This document shows positions 44,211 to 53,351 of a stretch of 64,000 bases of DNA, piece by piece. Position 1 is the first letter of the stretch; each line of letters starts with the position of its first letter. A model generated the notes under the pieces. That model searched no databases. It saw only the letters and a program-made list of their open reading frames with translations, and was not told the DNA's origin. Origin of the DNA: Pedobacter indicus (GTDB lineage: Bacteria; Bacteroidota; Bacteroidia; Sphingobacteriales; Sphingobacteriaceae). Location: NCBI RefSeq assembly GCF_003449035.1, contig NZ_QRGB01000001.1, positions 372,001-436,000 on the forward strand, in the 5' to 3' direction. The translations under genes and the position numbers were made by a program.

Positions 44211-45641
44211 TTAGTCATCCAATTCCATTCTTGGGATTTCGATAATAACAAAACCCGCATCTGTCGATGCTGTATATAATACCAATGTTTTATCATTACC
44301 TTCATCGTCTTTGATGATATTAAATGCTGTTTGGGTTGATGGAGCCTGATTATCAGGACCGAGTAAAGAGTAGCTATAAACTGCATCATGCTCTGGCAAT
44401 CCTTCGAAGATATTCAATGCCTCCACAATATCACTCCCACCAGAGATATCATACACTGATAAAACAACCGGTTCACCCGCTCCACGCGCAGCAGTAGTTG
44501 CCATTAAATAGCGTTTCCCATTGAAGTTAATAACACGTGGGTCAGAACTTCTAATAGGGATCGTTGTACTACCCATCGTATACGATTTTGTGCCACCGGC
44601 ATTTACAACACTAATCGGTGACGAGTGCGACGAATACAAATAGCTATCTGTATTTCCAACTTGTGTCCATGTCGCCCACGCTTGGGCTGCAGGAGAGATC
44701 GCAAATGCCGCAGGAGCAGAGATCGTTGTATAACCTGTCACCTTCAACCGTAACCCTTTGTTCCCCGCATTGTCTCCAAAGAAGATATAACCATTTCCAT
44801 CCTCGTCTAGATTAACCGACATATTATCTCCATGACGCCCTCCGGAACCAGGTATTGTAGAAAGATCCAGATTAGCAATGCGCTGTGGCGCCTTGCTAGG
44901 ATCATCCCAATGATAGATATTCAGCGGGCTCGCTGCTGTTCCTCCAGAAAGGTTAGCGATATAGGTATGACCATTTACCTGAGCACCCATATTGAATGTA
45001 TAGGTTCCTCCCGATACACCAGTCATGTTCAACGGTATCCGTTTTATTTCATTGTTTTTCAAGTCGGCCATTCTCAACAAATGAGGTTGCATGTCGTTCC
45101 TTGCTACAACCAATACGTGTTCACCGTCAAAGCCGGAACCACGGGTCGTCATGCCACTAAATGCCGGATAAGCAGGGCTTCCGAGTTCATTATTCGTATG
45201 ATCTATAACGTTTGGCTTACTAAAATCTGCACCGAAAACTGGCACACGCAAGCGTAGCGTCACCATATACTCACGAAATCGAGGTTCATTTACCAGCTTA
45301 ATAGTAACTGTTTTTTCCGCATCTCCTTCACCAAAAGGAAAAGCATAGGTATCGGTCTCCAACACGGCACCTTCCGATGCTTCAATCTCAAACCGAATAG
45401 CGGATACATCTGTTTCAGGATCTACGCGCGGAAACCATACTGTCTTTTTATTTTCGTCTATTACACCTTCTATCACTGTTGATCCATCAGCTCCTGCATT
45501 TAAAATCTTGATTGATTTCAATACCGTCATTTTCGACGACTCGATGTTCTCCGGGAAATCCTCGGAGCATGAATTGAAGATCATTACACCAATCAAGCCG
45601 AGCAATAGTCCCCATTTTGGAAAATTATATAATGTTTTCAT
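44211..45641 (-). CDS. DUF4623-type surface lipoprotein
   Basis: The 476-residue protein has a lipoprotein signal (FNSC, Cys25), one or two Ig-like domains (about 30-125) with DPETDVSAIRFEIEASEGA, and a C-terminal propeller-like half with repeated G-x-D/N turns (for example VNLDEDGNGYIFFGDNAGNKG). This matches DUF4623, a domain found in Bacteroidota uptake loci, where it is thought to bind glycans. The start at TTG 45650 in the long frame is less likely than ATG 45641. It sits 44 bp after SusD2 and 95 bp before the GHL10 gene. Confidence 0.75.
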   Translation of the reverse strand: MKTLYNFPKWGLLLGLIGVMIFNSCSEDFPENIESSKMTVLKSIKILNAGADGSTVIEGVIDENKKTVWFPRVDPETDVSAIRFEIEASEGAVLETDTYAFPFGEGDAEKTVTIKLVNEPRFREYMVTLRLRVPVFGADFSKPNVIDHTNNELGSPAYPAFSGMTTRGSGFDGEHVLVVARNDMQPHLLRMADLKNNEIKRIPLNMTGVSGGTYTFNMGAQVNGHTYIANLSGGTAASPLNIYHWDDPSKAPQRIANLDLSTIPGSGGRHGDNMSVNLDEDGNGYIFFGDNAGNKGLRLKVTGYTTISAPAAFAISPAAQAWATWTQVGNTDSYLYSSHSSPISVVNAGGTKSYTMGSTTIPIRSSDPRVINFNGKRYLMATTAARGAGEPVVLSVYDISGGSDIVEALNIFEGLPEHDAVYSYSLLGPDNQAPSTQTAFNIIKDDEGNDKTLVLYTASTDAGFVIIEIPRMELDD

Positions 45642-45685
45642 ATCTGTCAATTTCTAAAATGATTATCTAATCATATTTATGTCTA

Positions 45686-47491
45686 TTAATTCTGCGGCCA
45701 ACCCTCGGTCTGCTTCAACTCATACCCTTTCGCTGCATATTCGTCGATTTGATTTCTCCCAACTGGCGCAAGATATGGGTTGATGTTCGCTTGGTTTAAA
45801 TATGGCAAGCGTCCTTCGTTGGTTGTATGACGGTAAAAACCCTTCATCTCATCCTTGTTGCTACCATTGTATACTGTAATTGAACCGTCTAAACCAACTA
45901 CTGAAATTTTACCAATATTTGCTGAGTTCAGTTCCGAACTTAATTGCTCTGGAAAATTCACCCATGCCCCAGACAACAGATCCATATGCGCGTCTGTATC
46001 CATGTAATCAAGCTTATGCCAGCGCTCCAGATCAGCAATTCGAGAAGCTTCAAAAGCAAATTCCATTCTACGCTCTCTTCTAATCTCCCAAAGCAGAGCA
46101 GACACTTGTGGATCACGTTCAGGGTCTTGAGGCAATGCTCCGATCTTCAATGGCGCTGTTTCTTTAACCCCTCTTTCGACCGCCTGTGCTGCAAGTGGTC
46201 TTTTACGAATTTTATTAATCGACTTATCCAAGTCTCCTTGAGAAACAGCCGCTCCTCCCAAAGTAGCCAATTCAGCCTTTGCTTCAACCCAGTTGATTAA
46301 TACTTCCGCATACCTTAACACCGGATAGTCAGTCACGTTATTAGCACCAAGGAAATCTGGCGGAGGTGTATTTCCTGCCGCTACACTTGCTTCAATTTCA
46401 CGTGGTAAGAATTTTGTGATGTATAACAAGGACCCTCGGTTTCTGGGATGAGGTTTAATATGATATGACGCTTCAAATCTTGAATCCCTTGTTTTCATCA
46501 AGTTTTCAATTTCAAAGTTATCGGCATCCTCTTCGCCTGAATTCTGCCACACTTTACCATCCTGACAGATGTATGATTTGATCAGATCTGTAGACGGACC
46601 AAAAATCAACGATTCAGACAGGTTCGCATTCGTAGAGATCGCATGTTTAATACCCACCGCAGCATCATAATGTCTGTAAAGAAGTACATCCTTGTTGCCC
46701 TTCAAGTCATTTGAAGTAAACAAACTGCGATAATCTGTTTCGATGTCATAACGACCACTACTGATCACCATGTTTCCGGCTTCGACAGCTAACTCGAAGA
46801 ACTTCTTCGCTTGTTCGTCATTTTTATAGTAATATTTCTGCCATGTTCCTTCTTGTAGTGCCAATCGGGATACAATTCCCGCTACTACATACCGGTTTAC
46901 ACTTTGATCTCCATCGTTTAGCCGAACATTTTCTAATGCAAACTTAAAATCATCATAAACAGCATTCATCACTTCATTGCGTGGTGTTCTTGGCTTATAG
47001 AGAGCATCTAAATCGGTATCACTGACTTCTTTATCATAGTAGGGTACATCCCCATATGCGAAGACCAATTGAGAATAGCGGAATCCCCTAAAAAACCGGC
47101 CTATCCCTAGCCAATGTAAATAGGCTTCTTCTTCTAGTTTATCTGCCATTCCGTTTTCCACCCGATCGATCATGATATTTATAGATCGTATAGATGAATA
47201 ACTCCAAATTCCGCTGTTGGGAACCGCCCTTGTAAAATTACTTTGGCGACCCAAAAGAACTGCGTCATCACTGAATGTAAATCCCATTAAAGCAGCACCG
47301 CCATAGCTAAATCCAGTACCATAACCAATAAAGAAGTCAGGATAGTATTTATTCGCATACATACGAACGTTTTCCTCATTTTCCCACGCTGTCTCATCCG
47401 TTAACGACGTTAAAGGCGGTCTATCCAAAAACTCTGTACACCCACCGAGCGCCAAAGCTAAAAATCCGATTATTATATGTTTGATTTTCAT
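45686..47491 (-). CDS. SusD/RagB family outer-membrane lipoprotein
   Basis: The 601-residue protein has a lipobox (LGGC, Cys18) and the classical RagB/SusD layout: N-terminal TPR-like helices (RPPLTSLTDETAWENEENVRM, about 24-44; IGRFFRGFRYSQLVFAYGDVPY near 130) and C-terminal RRERRMEFAFEASRIADLERWHKLDYMD. SusD lids SusC2 and binds its ligand. It follows SusC2 by 18 bp. In this locus the ligand is expected to be peptidoglycan-derived, but that has no direct sequence support. Confidence 0.95.
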   Translation of the reverse strand: MKIKHIIIGFLALALGGCTEFLDRPPLTSLTDETAWENEENVRMYANKYYPDFFIGYGTGFSYGGAALMGFTFSDDAVLLGRQSNFTRAVPNSGIWSYSSIRSINIMIDRVENGMADKLEEEAYLHWLGIGRFFRGFRYSQLVFAYGDVPYYDKEVSDTDLDALYKPRTPRNEVMNAVYDDFKFALENVRLNDGDQSVNRYVVAGIVSRLALQEGTWQKYYYKNDEQAKKFFELAVEAGNMVISSGRYDIETDYRSLFTSNDLKGNKDVLLYRHYDAAVGIKHAISTNANLSESLIFGPSTDLIKSYICQDGKVWQNSGEEDADNFEIENLMKTRDSRFEASYHIKPHPRNRGSLLYITKFLPREIEASVAAGNTPPPDFLGANNVTDYPVLRYAEVLINWVEAKAELATLGGAAVSQGDLDKSINKIRKRPLAAQAVERGVKETAPLKIGALPQDPERDPQVSALLWEIRRERRMEFAFEASRIADLERWHKLDYMDTDAHMDLLSGAWVNFPEQLSSELNSANIGKISVVGLDGSITVYNGSNKDEMKGFYRHTTNEGRLPYLNQANINPYLAPVGRNQIDEYAAKGYELKQTEGWPQN

Positions 47492-47509
47492 TTTAATATC
47501 TTTTTATAA

Positions 47510-50500
47510 TTATAAACCGATTTGAATACCAAATGAAGCCGATTTAAAAGCCGGGTTCGAGGTACCTGTTCTGCCCAAATTGTAATTTCCGTTATTATCC
47601 GTTAGCATAGAATGCCCAGAAATTGCCTCCGGGTCAATTGGAAGACCTCTCAGATTGTCAAAGGTGAACATATTCTCTAGCGACACATAGATACGCGCTC
47701 TAGAAAGGTGTATTGTTCTCAGGATGTTCTGAGGAAGCGCGTAACCGAATGTGATATTCTTAATTTTCAGATAAGACATATCTAACAGATAACGTGTCTG
47801 AGGCCTCATCACGAATCCACTATTACCCCCACCTAGGTTCCAAGCCCGAGGGTAGAAAGCATCGGTTCGATCTTCCTTCCAGAAATCTTCAGCAATCGCC
47901 TGCGGCATTGCACCATCTTTTACGTGGTAACCAGGAATGGCCAATTGACCATTACCCCAGATCTGTCTCTTACCAACTCCCTGAAAGAAGACTGACAAGT
48001 CAAATCCTTTAAAATCAGCACCCACACGGAAACCATATTGATAGCGTGGTGTCGAGTTTCCAATCACAACTTGGTCGCCCGGATCGCCAAAGGTATTTTG
48101 TCCGTTATCGATATATCCATCGCCATTTACATCGACGAATTTCACATCACCCGGACTGATCAACATCACCTGATTACCATCCTCAAAATAAGTTTGATAG
48201 ACAGGGTTATCGCCCACCAACTGGTTCGTAACCTTTGCGGTACCTCGGTGAACGATCGTTACTTGCTGGATATTTCCATCTGCGTCGTGTACGAAATCTT
48301 CTTTTTGATATAGACGATCGGTTACAAATCCATATATATCACCGTATCTTCTGCCAGTGGCAAATGTGCTACCCAAACTTCTGTTTTCCCAAGGCGTATT
48401 CCAGTCCGCTCCTTTGGTCACTACAGTCGTAGCGTCTGAAATATTAGCGTTCAGGCTAAGTCGAAGACCGTTTTCAAACATATGACTATAATCAGCTGCC
48501 AACTCCCATCCCTTTGTTCTCAAATTCCCGTAGTTTCCTTGTGGTGCATTTGCGCCGTAGGTGTCTGGTAACGACTCACCGGGGATAATCATGTTACGTG
48601 TATCTCGTTGAAACCACTCGGCGGTAATCCCGAAACGGTTGTTAAAGAATCGTAAATCCGCACCCAAGTTTAAGTGTTCAATATCCTGCCACGATATCGC
48701 CATCGATACAGGTGGAGGAGTACCTAATTGGAAGAATTGCTCACCTCCACTGTTTAACCATGAATTTTGTCCGATAGCCATGGTTGGCAGATAAAGCGAG
48801 TTTGGAACCGATTGGTCCCCTATACTACCCCACGAGCCTCTTATTTTTGCAAAACTCAGGATTGGGTCAAGCGACTGCATAAAAGTTTCGTTTGACAACA
48901 CCCAACCAGCTGAGAACGATGGATACCACTTCCATTGCAAATGCGTTGGAAATTTGGATGTCGCATCATAGCGAAGGTTCGCTTCAAAGAGATACTTATC
49001 CATAAAGGCATAATTCGCTCTACCGAAGAAGCCTACCTGTGAATCCCAATTCGCACTCCCACCAACGTCAGGTGTTCCAACCGTGAAGTTAAATTGCGGA
49101 TTATCTGGGTTAATCAGGTTCGTTCTTTCAGACCAATGACTATCCCATTTATATGCGATTATGTTAGTCCCCAACATAAATTTAAAATCATGTTTGTCTT
49201 CAAGATTTAAATTATATGTCGAATACGCATTAAATGTATGTTTTGCAGAATTAAATGAATTTTGATAGAAATAGGTTTGATCTTTTCCTATGTACTCATT
49301 CATTGGGAACCTAAAGCCCGGTATTCCATTTTCTTGATCTTCCGTTATATTTCCAGCTTCGTCTACATATACCCTGTTCCCCTCCTCATCATTCCAAGCG
49401 ACAGGTGCATACCAATGAAAAGCACCATCCATTTTGGGGAGTGAATTTGTGAATTTGTTAAATTCGGTAGTATATGCATAGTCAGCAATTAAGTTCCAAT
49501 TGCTAGTAAAGTCGACCGTCGTACCTAAGTTCAAGTTTACATAGCGTTTCTGTTCAATCGCATCGTTCGCATTCTTTGTATCAAAGTACGGGTCTCTGAT
49601 CTCTTCGCCCAATTCGGTCACCCCTGTTGGGAACAAACGGCTCCAACGATATAGGTATAACCAAGGGTCAGCGCCAAAGCCCGTCGCCGAATTCGGATAA
49701 CGCTTTGTTCCATCGGTAAACCTCGCTCCACCACGCAACGTCAGAAAGTCATTTACTGCTGTCGAAGCATTTAAGTTTGAAGTAAATCTTTTATAATCAT
49801 CATGATTCGCTGGCTTCATCATCCCCTCTTGCCCTAAGTAGCCAACGCTGAAATTATATCTTGTGTCTTCTTTTTTACCATTTAAGCTAATATTATGTTT
49901 TTGGGAGAATCCATGATCTTTAACCATCGTCTCAACGGGATCATAAATTCTATATCCATATTTATCAGTACCATCAAAGTACCAGTCCCTTCCATAAACA
50001 ACCGGATCATTATAAGCCACCACATCACCATAGAGCGTCTGCCATTCTTTGATTTTTTCAAAGCTTTCTCTGCTTACTCGCCAAAAACCACCAGCTGGAC
50101 CACTAGACTTCATGTTCTCATGAGCTTCAAGCGTATATTCCAGCCCATCTATTCCAGCGATCTCGATATCTTTAAATGGACTTTGAAAGGAAAGATTCGT
50201 CGAGTAAGCAACTTCGTTCCCATCCATTTTTGCGCCTTTCTTTGTTGTTATTAATACAACACCAAAAGCTGCTTTTGCACCATAAATTGAAGTAGATGCC
50301 GCGTCCTTTAAGACACTGATCGACTCGATATCATCTGGGTTCACCATCTGAATGCTCGGTATCTCAACGTTATCTACCAAAATCAATGGATTACTTGAAC
50401 CAACAATAGACCCAATCTGACCACGGATTTTTATTACCGGATCCGAACCAACTTCACCACTAGGCACAACAATAGACAACCCCGGTACTGTTCCCTGTAA

Positions 50501-50977
50501 TCCTCTACCCACGTCAGGAATTGGTCTACTACCCAATACCTCTTCAACGTTCACCGAAGACACTGCTCCTGTTAGATGCTCTTTCTTTTGTACACCATAA
50601 CCTACCACTACGACCTGCTCAAGTGAACTTTGCGACACCTCCAGAACCACATCCAATGTCGCTGACGATACAACGATGTCTTTTGTGGCATACCCAATAC
50701 TTGAGAAGCGCAATGTTGCACCAACCGGCGCATCAATGCGGTACTGCCCATTACTATCTGTAACAACGACGGTATTTGTTCCCACTACGCTAACTGTAAC
50801 TCCCGGAACCGGCCCTTGCTCGTCAGATACAGTACCTTGTACCGTATTCTGCTTCAATCTATTTGCCGAGTAGATTGCAGTTGCTGAACGGTTTGTCGCC
50901 GCCACAGATGTTGTCGCCAGGGCGTCTGCAGAAACCATCAAACCTAATGCAACCGATAAAAGTAAAACTTTTCTCAT
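47510..50977 (-). CDS. SusC/RagA-family TonB-linked outer-membrane transporter (1155 residues)
   Basis: The protein has a signal peptide (to about 22), a 20-residue linker, a carboxypeptidase D-like beta domain (about 45-115; QGTVSDEQGPVPGVTVSVVG), plug signatures NPLILVDNVEIP and IYGAKAAFGVVLITTKKG (about 200-255) and a large barrel ending in SASFGIQIGL. At 1155 residues it is longer than SusC1 (1034) and SusC3 (1080), mainly in barrel loops. It is encoded between namZ and SusD2 with 141 bp upstream, without a clear promoter box, so read-through from namZ is possible. Confidence 0.95.
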   Translation of the reverse strand: MRKVLLLSVALGLMVSADALATTSVAATNRSATAIYSANRLKQNTVQGTVSDEQGPVPGVTVSVVGTNTVVVTDSNGQYRIDAPVGATLRFSSIGYATKDIVVSSATLDVVLEVSQSSLEQVVVVGYGVQKKEHLTGAVSSVNVEEVLGSRPIPDVGRGLQGTVPGLSIVVPSGEVGSDPVIKIRGQIGSIVGSSNPLILVDNVEIPSIQMVNPDDIESISVLKDAASTSIYGAKAAFGVVLITTKKGAKMDGNEVAYSTNLSFQSPFKDIEIAGIDGLEYTLEAHENMKSSGPAGGFWRVSRESFEKIKEWQTLYGDVVAYNDPVVYGRDWYFDGTDKYGYRIYDPVETMVKDHGFSQKHNISLNGKKEDTRYNFSVGYLGQEGMMKPANHDDYKRFTSNLNASTAVNDFLTLRGGARFTDGTKRYPNSATGFGADPWLYLYRWSRLFPTGVTELGEEIRDPYFDTKNANDAIEQKRYVNLNLGTTVDFTSNWNLIADYAYTTEFNKFTNSLPKMDGAFHWYAPVAWNDEEGNRVYVDEAGNITEDQENGIPGFRFPMNEYIGKDQTYFYQNSFNSAKHTFNAYSTYNLNLEDKHDFKFMLGTNIIAYKWDSHWSERTNLINPDNPQFNFTVGTPDVGGSANWDSQVGFFGRANYAFMDKYLFEANLRYDATSKFPTHLQWKWYPSFSAGWVLSNETFMQSLDPILSFAKIRGSWGSIGDQSVPNSLYLPTMAIGQNSWLNSGGEQFFQLGTPPPVSMAISWQDIEHLNLGADLRFFNNRFGITAEWFQRDTRNMIIPGESLPDTYGANAPQGNYGNLRTKGWELAADYSHMFENGLRLSLNANISDATTVVTKGADWNTPWENRSLGSTFATGRRYGDIYGFVTDRLYQKEDFVHDADGNIQQVTIVHRGTAKVTNQLVGDNPVYQTYFEDGNQVMLISPGDVKFVDVNGDGYIDNGQNTFGDPGDQVVIGNSTPRYQYGFRVGADFKGFDLSVFFQGVGKRQIWGNGQLAIPGYHVKDGAMPQAIAEDFWKEDRTDAFYPRAWNLGGGNSGFVMRPQTRYLLDMSYLKIKNITFGYALPQNILRTIHLSRARIYVSLENMFTFDNLRGLPIDPEAISGHSMLTDNNGNYNLGRTGTSNPAFKSASFGIQIGL

Positions 50978-51118
50978 GTGTTAGTTTGTTAAAATATGCA
51001 CTGTATTCATAATTTGGTTAAAAAAATACGGTCACCCAACTCTCGAAACGGATCAATCTACCATCAAACCCGAATGAGGGGCTGCACCAGTTTATAATGC
51101 TTAGCTTATTCCTAATTT

Positions 51119-52363
51119 CTATTCAAAATCGGGATATAGCAGATATTTCTTGCGCATCTCTTTGTAAGCATCCAATTCTTCTTTCCAGGATGCACGAATC
51201 TCGTCTTCTGTTTTTCCGGCAATAATTTGCTTCCTAAGCTCATCTGTTCCCGCCAGTTTATCGAAGAATTCAGGACGCGCAAAAAACTCATCCTTGAAAT
51301 CAGCTTTATTATAAAAATCAATTAGGTATTTTAAGGTGAATTTCTCGTTCTCAGCATCGATATCTCTTAAGTCAATACCATAACATAGCTCATCTTGCTG
51401 CTCAACATGCGCAGCCATTCCCGGACGTGTACCCGGAGTAAATGTAAAGTCACCAAACACCGGATCAGGATAACCAATTACCTGGAACGGCCAATCTGTG
51501 CCGCGGCCAATACTGATATCTGTACCCTCAAATAAACACAGCGACATATACAGCCGGACTGATGTATAATTTGGAAGGCTAGGAGACGGTATCACCGGCA
51601 ACTCATACTTCATGCTATGATCATAGTTTTTCACAGGAATTACAGTCAAATCAACTTGCTCGCCGTTCTCCAACCACCCCTCACCATTAATCATTTTCGC
51701 TAACTCGCCCACAGTCAAACCATGGATCATAGCGATTTTATGATAACTGACGTTTGATTTAAACTTATCATCCTTTCTAACAGGACCATCTACCTGATCG
51801 CCATTCGGGTTTGGTCTGTCCAGTACAATCACTTTCTTGCCGTTGTTCACCGCAAGCTGCATAACACGGTGCATCGATGTAATATACGTATAGAAACGTG
51901 CACCCACATCTTGCAAATCGAAGATCATCACATCAATTGAATTGACAATCGAATCTGCTTTCTCATTCTTTCCATAAAGTGTATGAAGCGGCAGACCTGT
52001 CTTCTCGTCCACATCATTGCTCACTTTCTCCCCGCGCTCAATATCACCCCGAAAACCGTGTTCCGGCGCGAAAGCAAACTTGACGTCAACCTCATTCTCC
52101 AATAATACATCTACCAAATGTCTATCACCCACAACTGACGTTTGATTACCCATGATGCCAACCTTTTTACCCTTTAACAACGGAAGGTATTCATCGAGCT
52201 GGTCAGCTCCCGGAAGGATCTCAGTATCGCTTGATGAGTTGGTTTTTGATTGATTAGCATTCTCTTTGGCAGAGGATCCTGAAGAGCAGGCCATCGCTGC
52301 CGTACAAATTATTAAAACGACACAAGCATACAGGGATTGGGAGATTACTTTTCTTAAAGACAT
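51119..52363 (-). CDS. namZ: DUF1343 exo-beta-N-acetylmuramidase (NamZ type)
   Basis: NamZ (DUF1343, GH171) removes MurNAc from the non-reducing end of peptidoglycan fragments; Bacillus YbbC is the founding example. The 414-residue protein has a lipobox (AMAC, Cys26), the early motif KVGIMGNQTSV, APEHGFRGDIE (99-109; Glu101 is a candidate acid), LDRPNPNGDQVDGP and the signature GTDISIGRGTDWPFQVIGYP. The Cys26 lipid anchor places it in the periplasm or at the surface. It is the first gene of the large minus-strand run and divergent from the DeoR regulator. Confidence 0.92.
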   Translation of the reverse strand: MSLRKVISQSLYACVVLIICTAAMACSSGSSAKENANQSKTNSSSDTEILPGADQLDEYLPLLKGKKVGIMGNQTSVVGDRHLVDVLLENEVDVKFAFAPEHGFRGDIERGEKVSNDVDEKTGLPLHTLYGKNEKADSIVNSIDVMIFDLQDVGARFYTYITSMHRVMQLAVNNGKKVIVLDRPNPNGDQVDGPVRKDDKFKSNVSYHKIAMIHGLTVGELAKMINGEGWLENGEQVDLTVIPVKNYDHSMKYELPVIPSPSLPNYTSVRLYMSLCLFEGTDISIGRGTDWPFQVIGYPDPVFGDFTFTPGTRPGMAAHVEQQDELCYGIDLRDIDAENEKFTLKYLIDFYNKADFKDEFFARPEFFDKLAGTDELRKQIIAGKTEDEIRASWKEELDAYKEMRKKYLLYPDFE

Positions 52364-52407
52364 CTTATTATTGCTTACAATGGTTAACGTTTGGTTTTAG
52401 TTCTATA

Positions 52408-52415
52408 CAAACATA
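52408..52415 (-). promoter_or_regulatory. Candidate -7 box of namZ
   Basis: On the minus strand TATGTTTG fits TAnnTTTG and lies 44 bp before the namZ start (52363). No good -33 box was seen. The same -7 sequence is used in the better-supported promoter at 62431-62460. Confidence 0.45.
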
Positions 52416-52444
52416 AAAATATTTTACAAGGCTATGCGTATTTA

Positions 52445-52480
52445 TGCACGATTTATTTCAAAAACGTCAAAAATTGCACG
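52445..52480. promoter_or_regulatory. Candidate operator repeats between namZ and deoR-type gene
   Basis: TGCACG occurs at 52445-52450 and 52475-52480, 30 bp apart, close to three helical turns, with a palindrome-like AACGTTATAACG just to the right (about 52486-52497). The spacing and place in the divergent promoter region suit binding of the DeoR-family regulator. It is a suggestion from pattern only. Confidence 0.4.
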
Positions 52481-52575
52481 CTAAAACGTTATAACGCTGA
52501 CCTTGAATTGTAACAAACCGCATTAATACGCATAAAAAGAACTCGCTATTCTTAATTATCAAACACTTTTTTACG

Positions 52576-52583
52576 TATCTTTA
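52576..52583 (+). promoter_or_regulatory. Possible -7 box of the DeoR-family regulator
   Basis: TATCTTTA differs from TAnnTTTG in the last base and lies 24 bp before ATG 52608. Weak support. Confidence 0.3.
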
Positions 52584-52607
52584 AACCGCAAACCAAACCT
52601 GAAAATT

Positions 52608-53351
52608 ATGTTAAAAGAGGAGCGTCAATCTTATATTCTTCGGCAGATTAACCTGCATAATCGTGTTCTATCGGCTGATCTAAGCGATAAACTGGCAGTT
52701 TCGGAAGATACCATACGCCGTGACCTCAATGAATTAGCAGAAAACGGCAAAGTCACGAAAGTATATGGTGGGGCTCTCTCCAAGTCTTATCAGTTCCCCT
52801 TTCAGGAAAACGAGGTTTACGCACGAGATGCAAAGAAAATCATCGGCCTAAAAGCCACTAAACTCATTAAACCCGGCATGACGATACTTGCTGGTGGCGG
52901 GACCACCATGCTTGAAATGGCAAAAGCATTCCCCAAAAACTTACAGTGTACATTCTTCACCATTAGCCCCCTTGTTGCTTTAGAGATGGCAGAACGCAGT
53001 CATGCAGAGGTGATTCTTATTGGAGGAAGATTATCAAAAAGTAGTAATGTCAGCATCGGTTCACAGGTAATTAACCAGCTGTCTGAGATTAAGGTTGACC
53101 TCTGTCTTCTCGGGACCAACAGTCTTTCGGTCGAGGAAGGATTGACCGACTCCGATTGGGAGATCATCCAGATCAAAAAGGCTATGTTGCGCTGTTCAGA
53201 AAAAATTGCTTTATTGAGTATCGCCGAAAAGCTTAATTCCGTTCAGAAAATGAAAGTCTGTAGCCTGAGCAATATCCATTATTTGATTACTGATTTAGAT
53301 CCAAAACATGAAAGCCTACAGAAATTCGCCAATCAAGTACATGTTATCTAG
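52608..53351 (+). CDS. DeoR/GlpR family transcriptional regulator
   Basis: The 247-residue protein has an N-terminal winged-helix DeoR domain (1-57; RVLSADLSDKLAVSEDTIRRDLNEL) and a DeoRC sensor domain (about 75-235) with GGGTTMLEMAKAF, the sugar-phosphate site typical of ISOCOT folds, and LLGTNSLSVEEGLTDSDWE. Family members are usually repressors released by sugar phosphates. It is the only plus-strand gene in the locus, divergent from namZ, which makes it the likely local regulator; MurNAc-6-P or GlcNAc-6-P would be plausible effectors (inference). Its stop abuts that of the convergent amidase gene. Confidence 0.92.
   Translation: MLKEERQSYILRQINLHNRVLSADLSDKLAVSEDTIRRDLNELAENGKVTKVYGGALSKSYQFPFQENEVYARDAKKIIGLKATKLIKPGMTILAGGGTTMLEMAKAFPKNLQCTFFTISPLVALEMAERSHAEVILIGGRLSKSSNVSIGSQVINQLSEIKVDLCLLGTNSLSVEEGLTDSDWEIIQIKKAMLRCSEKIALLSIAEKLNSVQKMKVCSLSNIHYLITDLDPKHESLQKFANQVHVI

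Noticed and set aside
44832-45257. 141-codon plus-strand frame inside the DUF4623 gene
   Set aside because: Overlaps the lipoprotein gene fully, and its composition is arbitrary; shadow frame.
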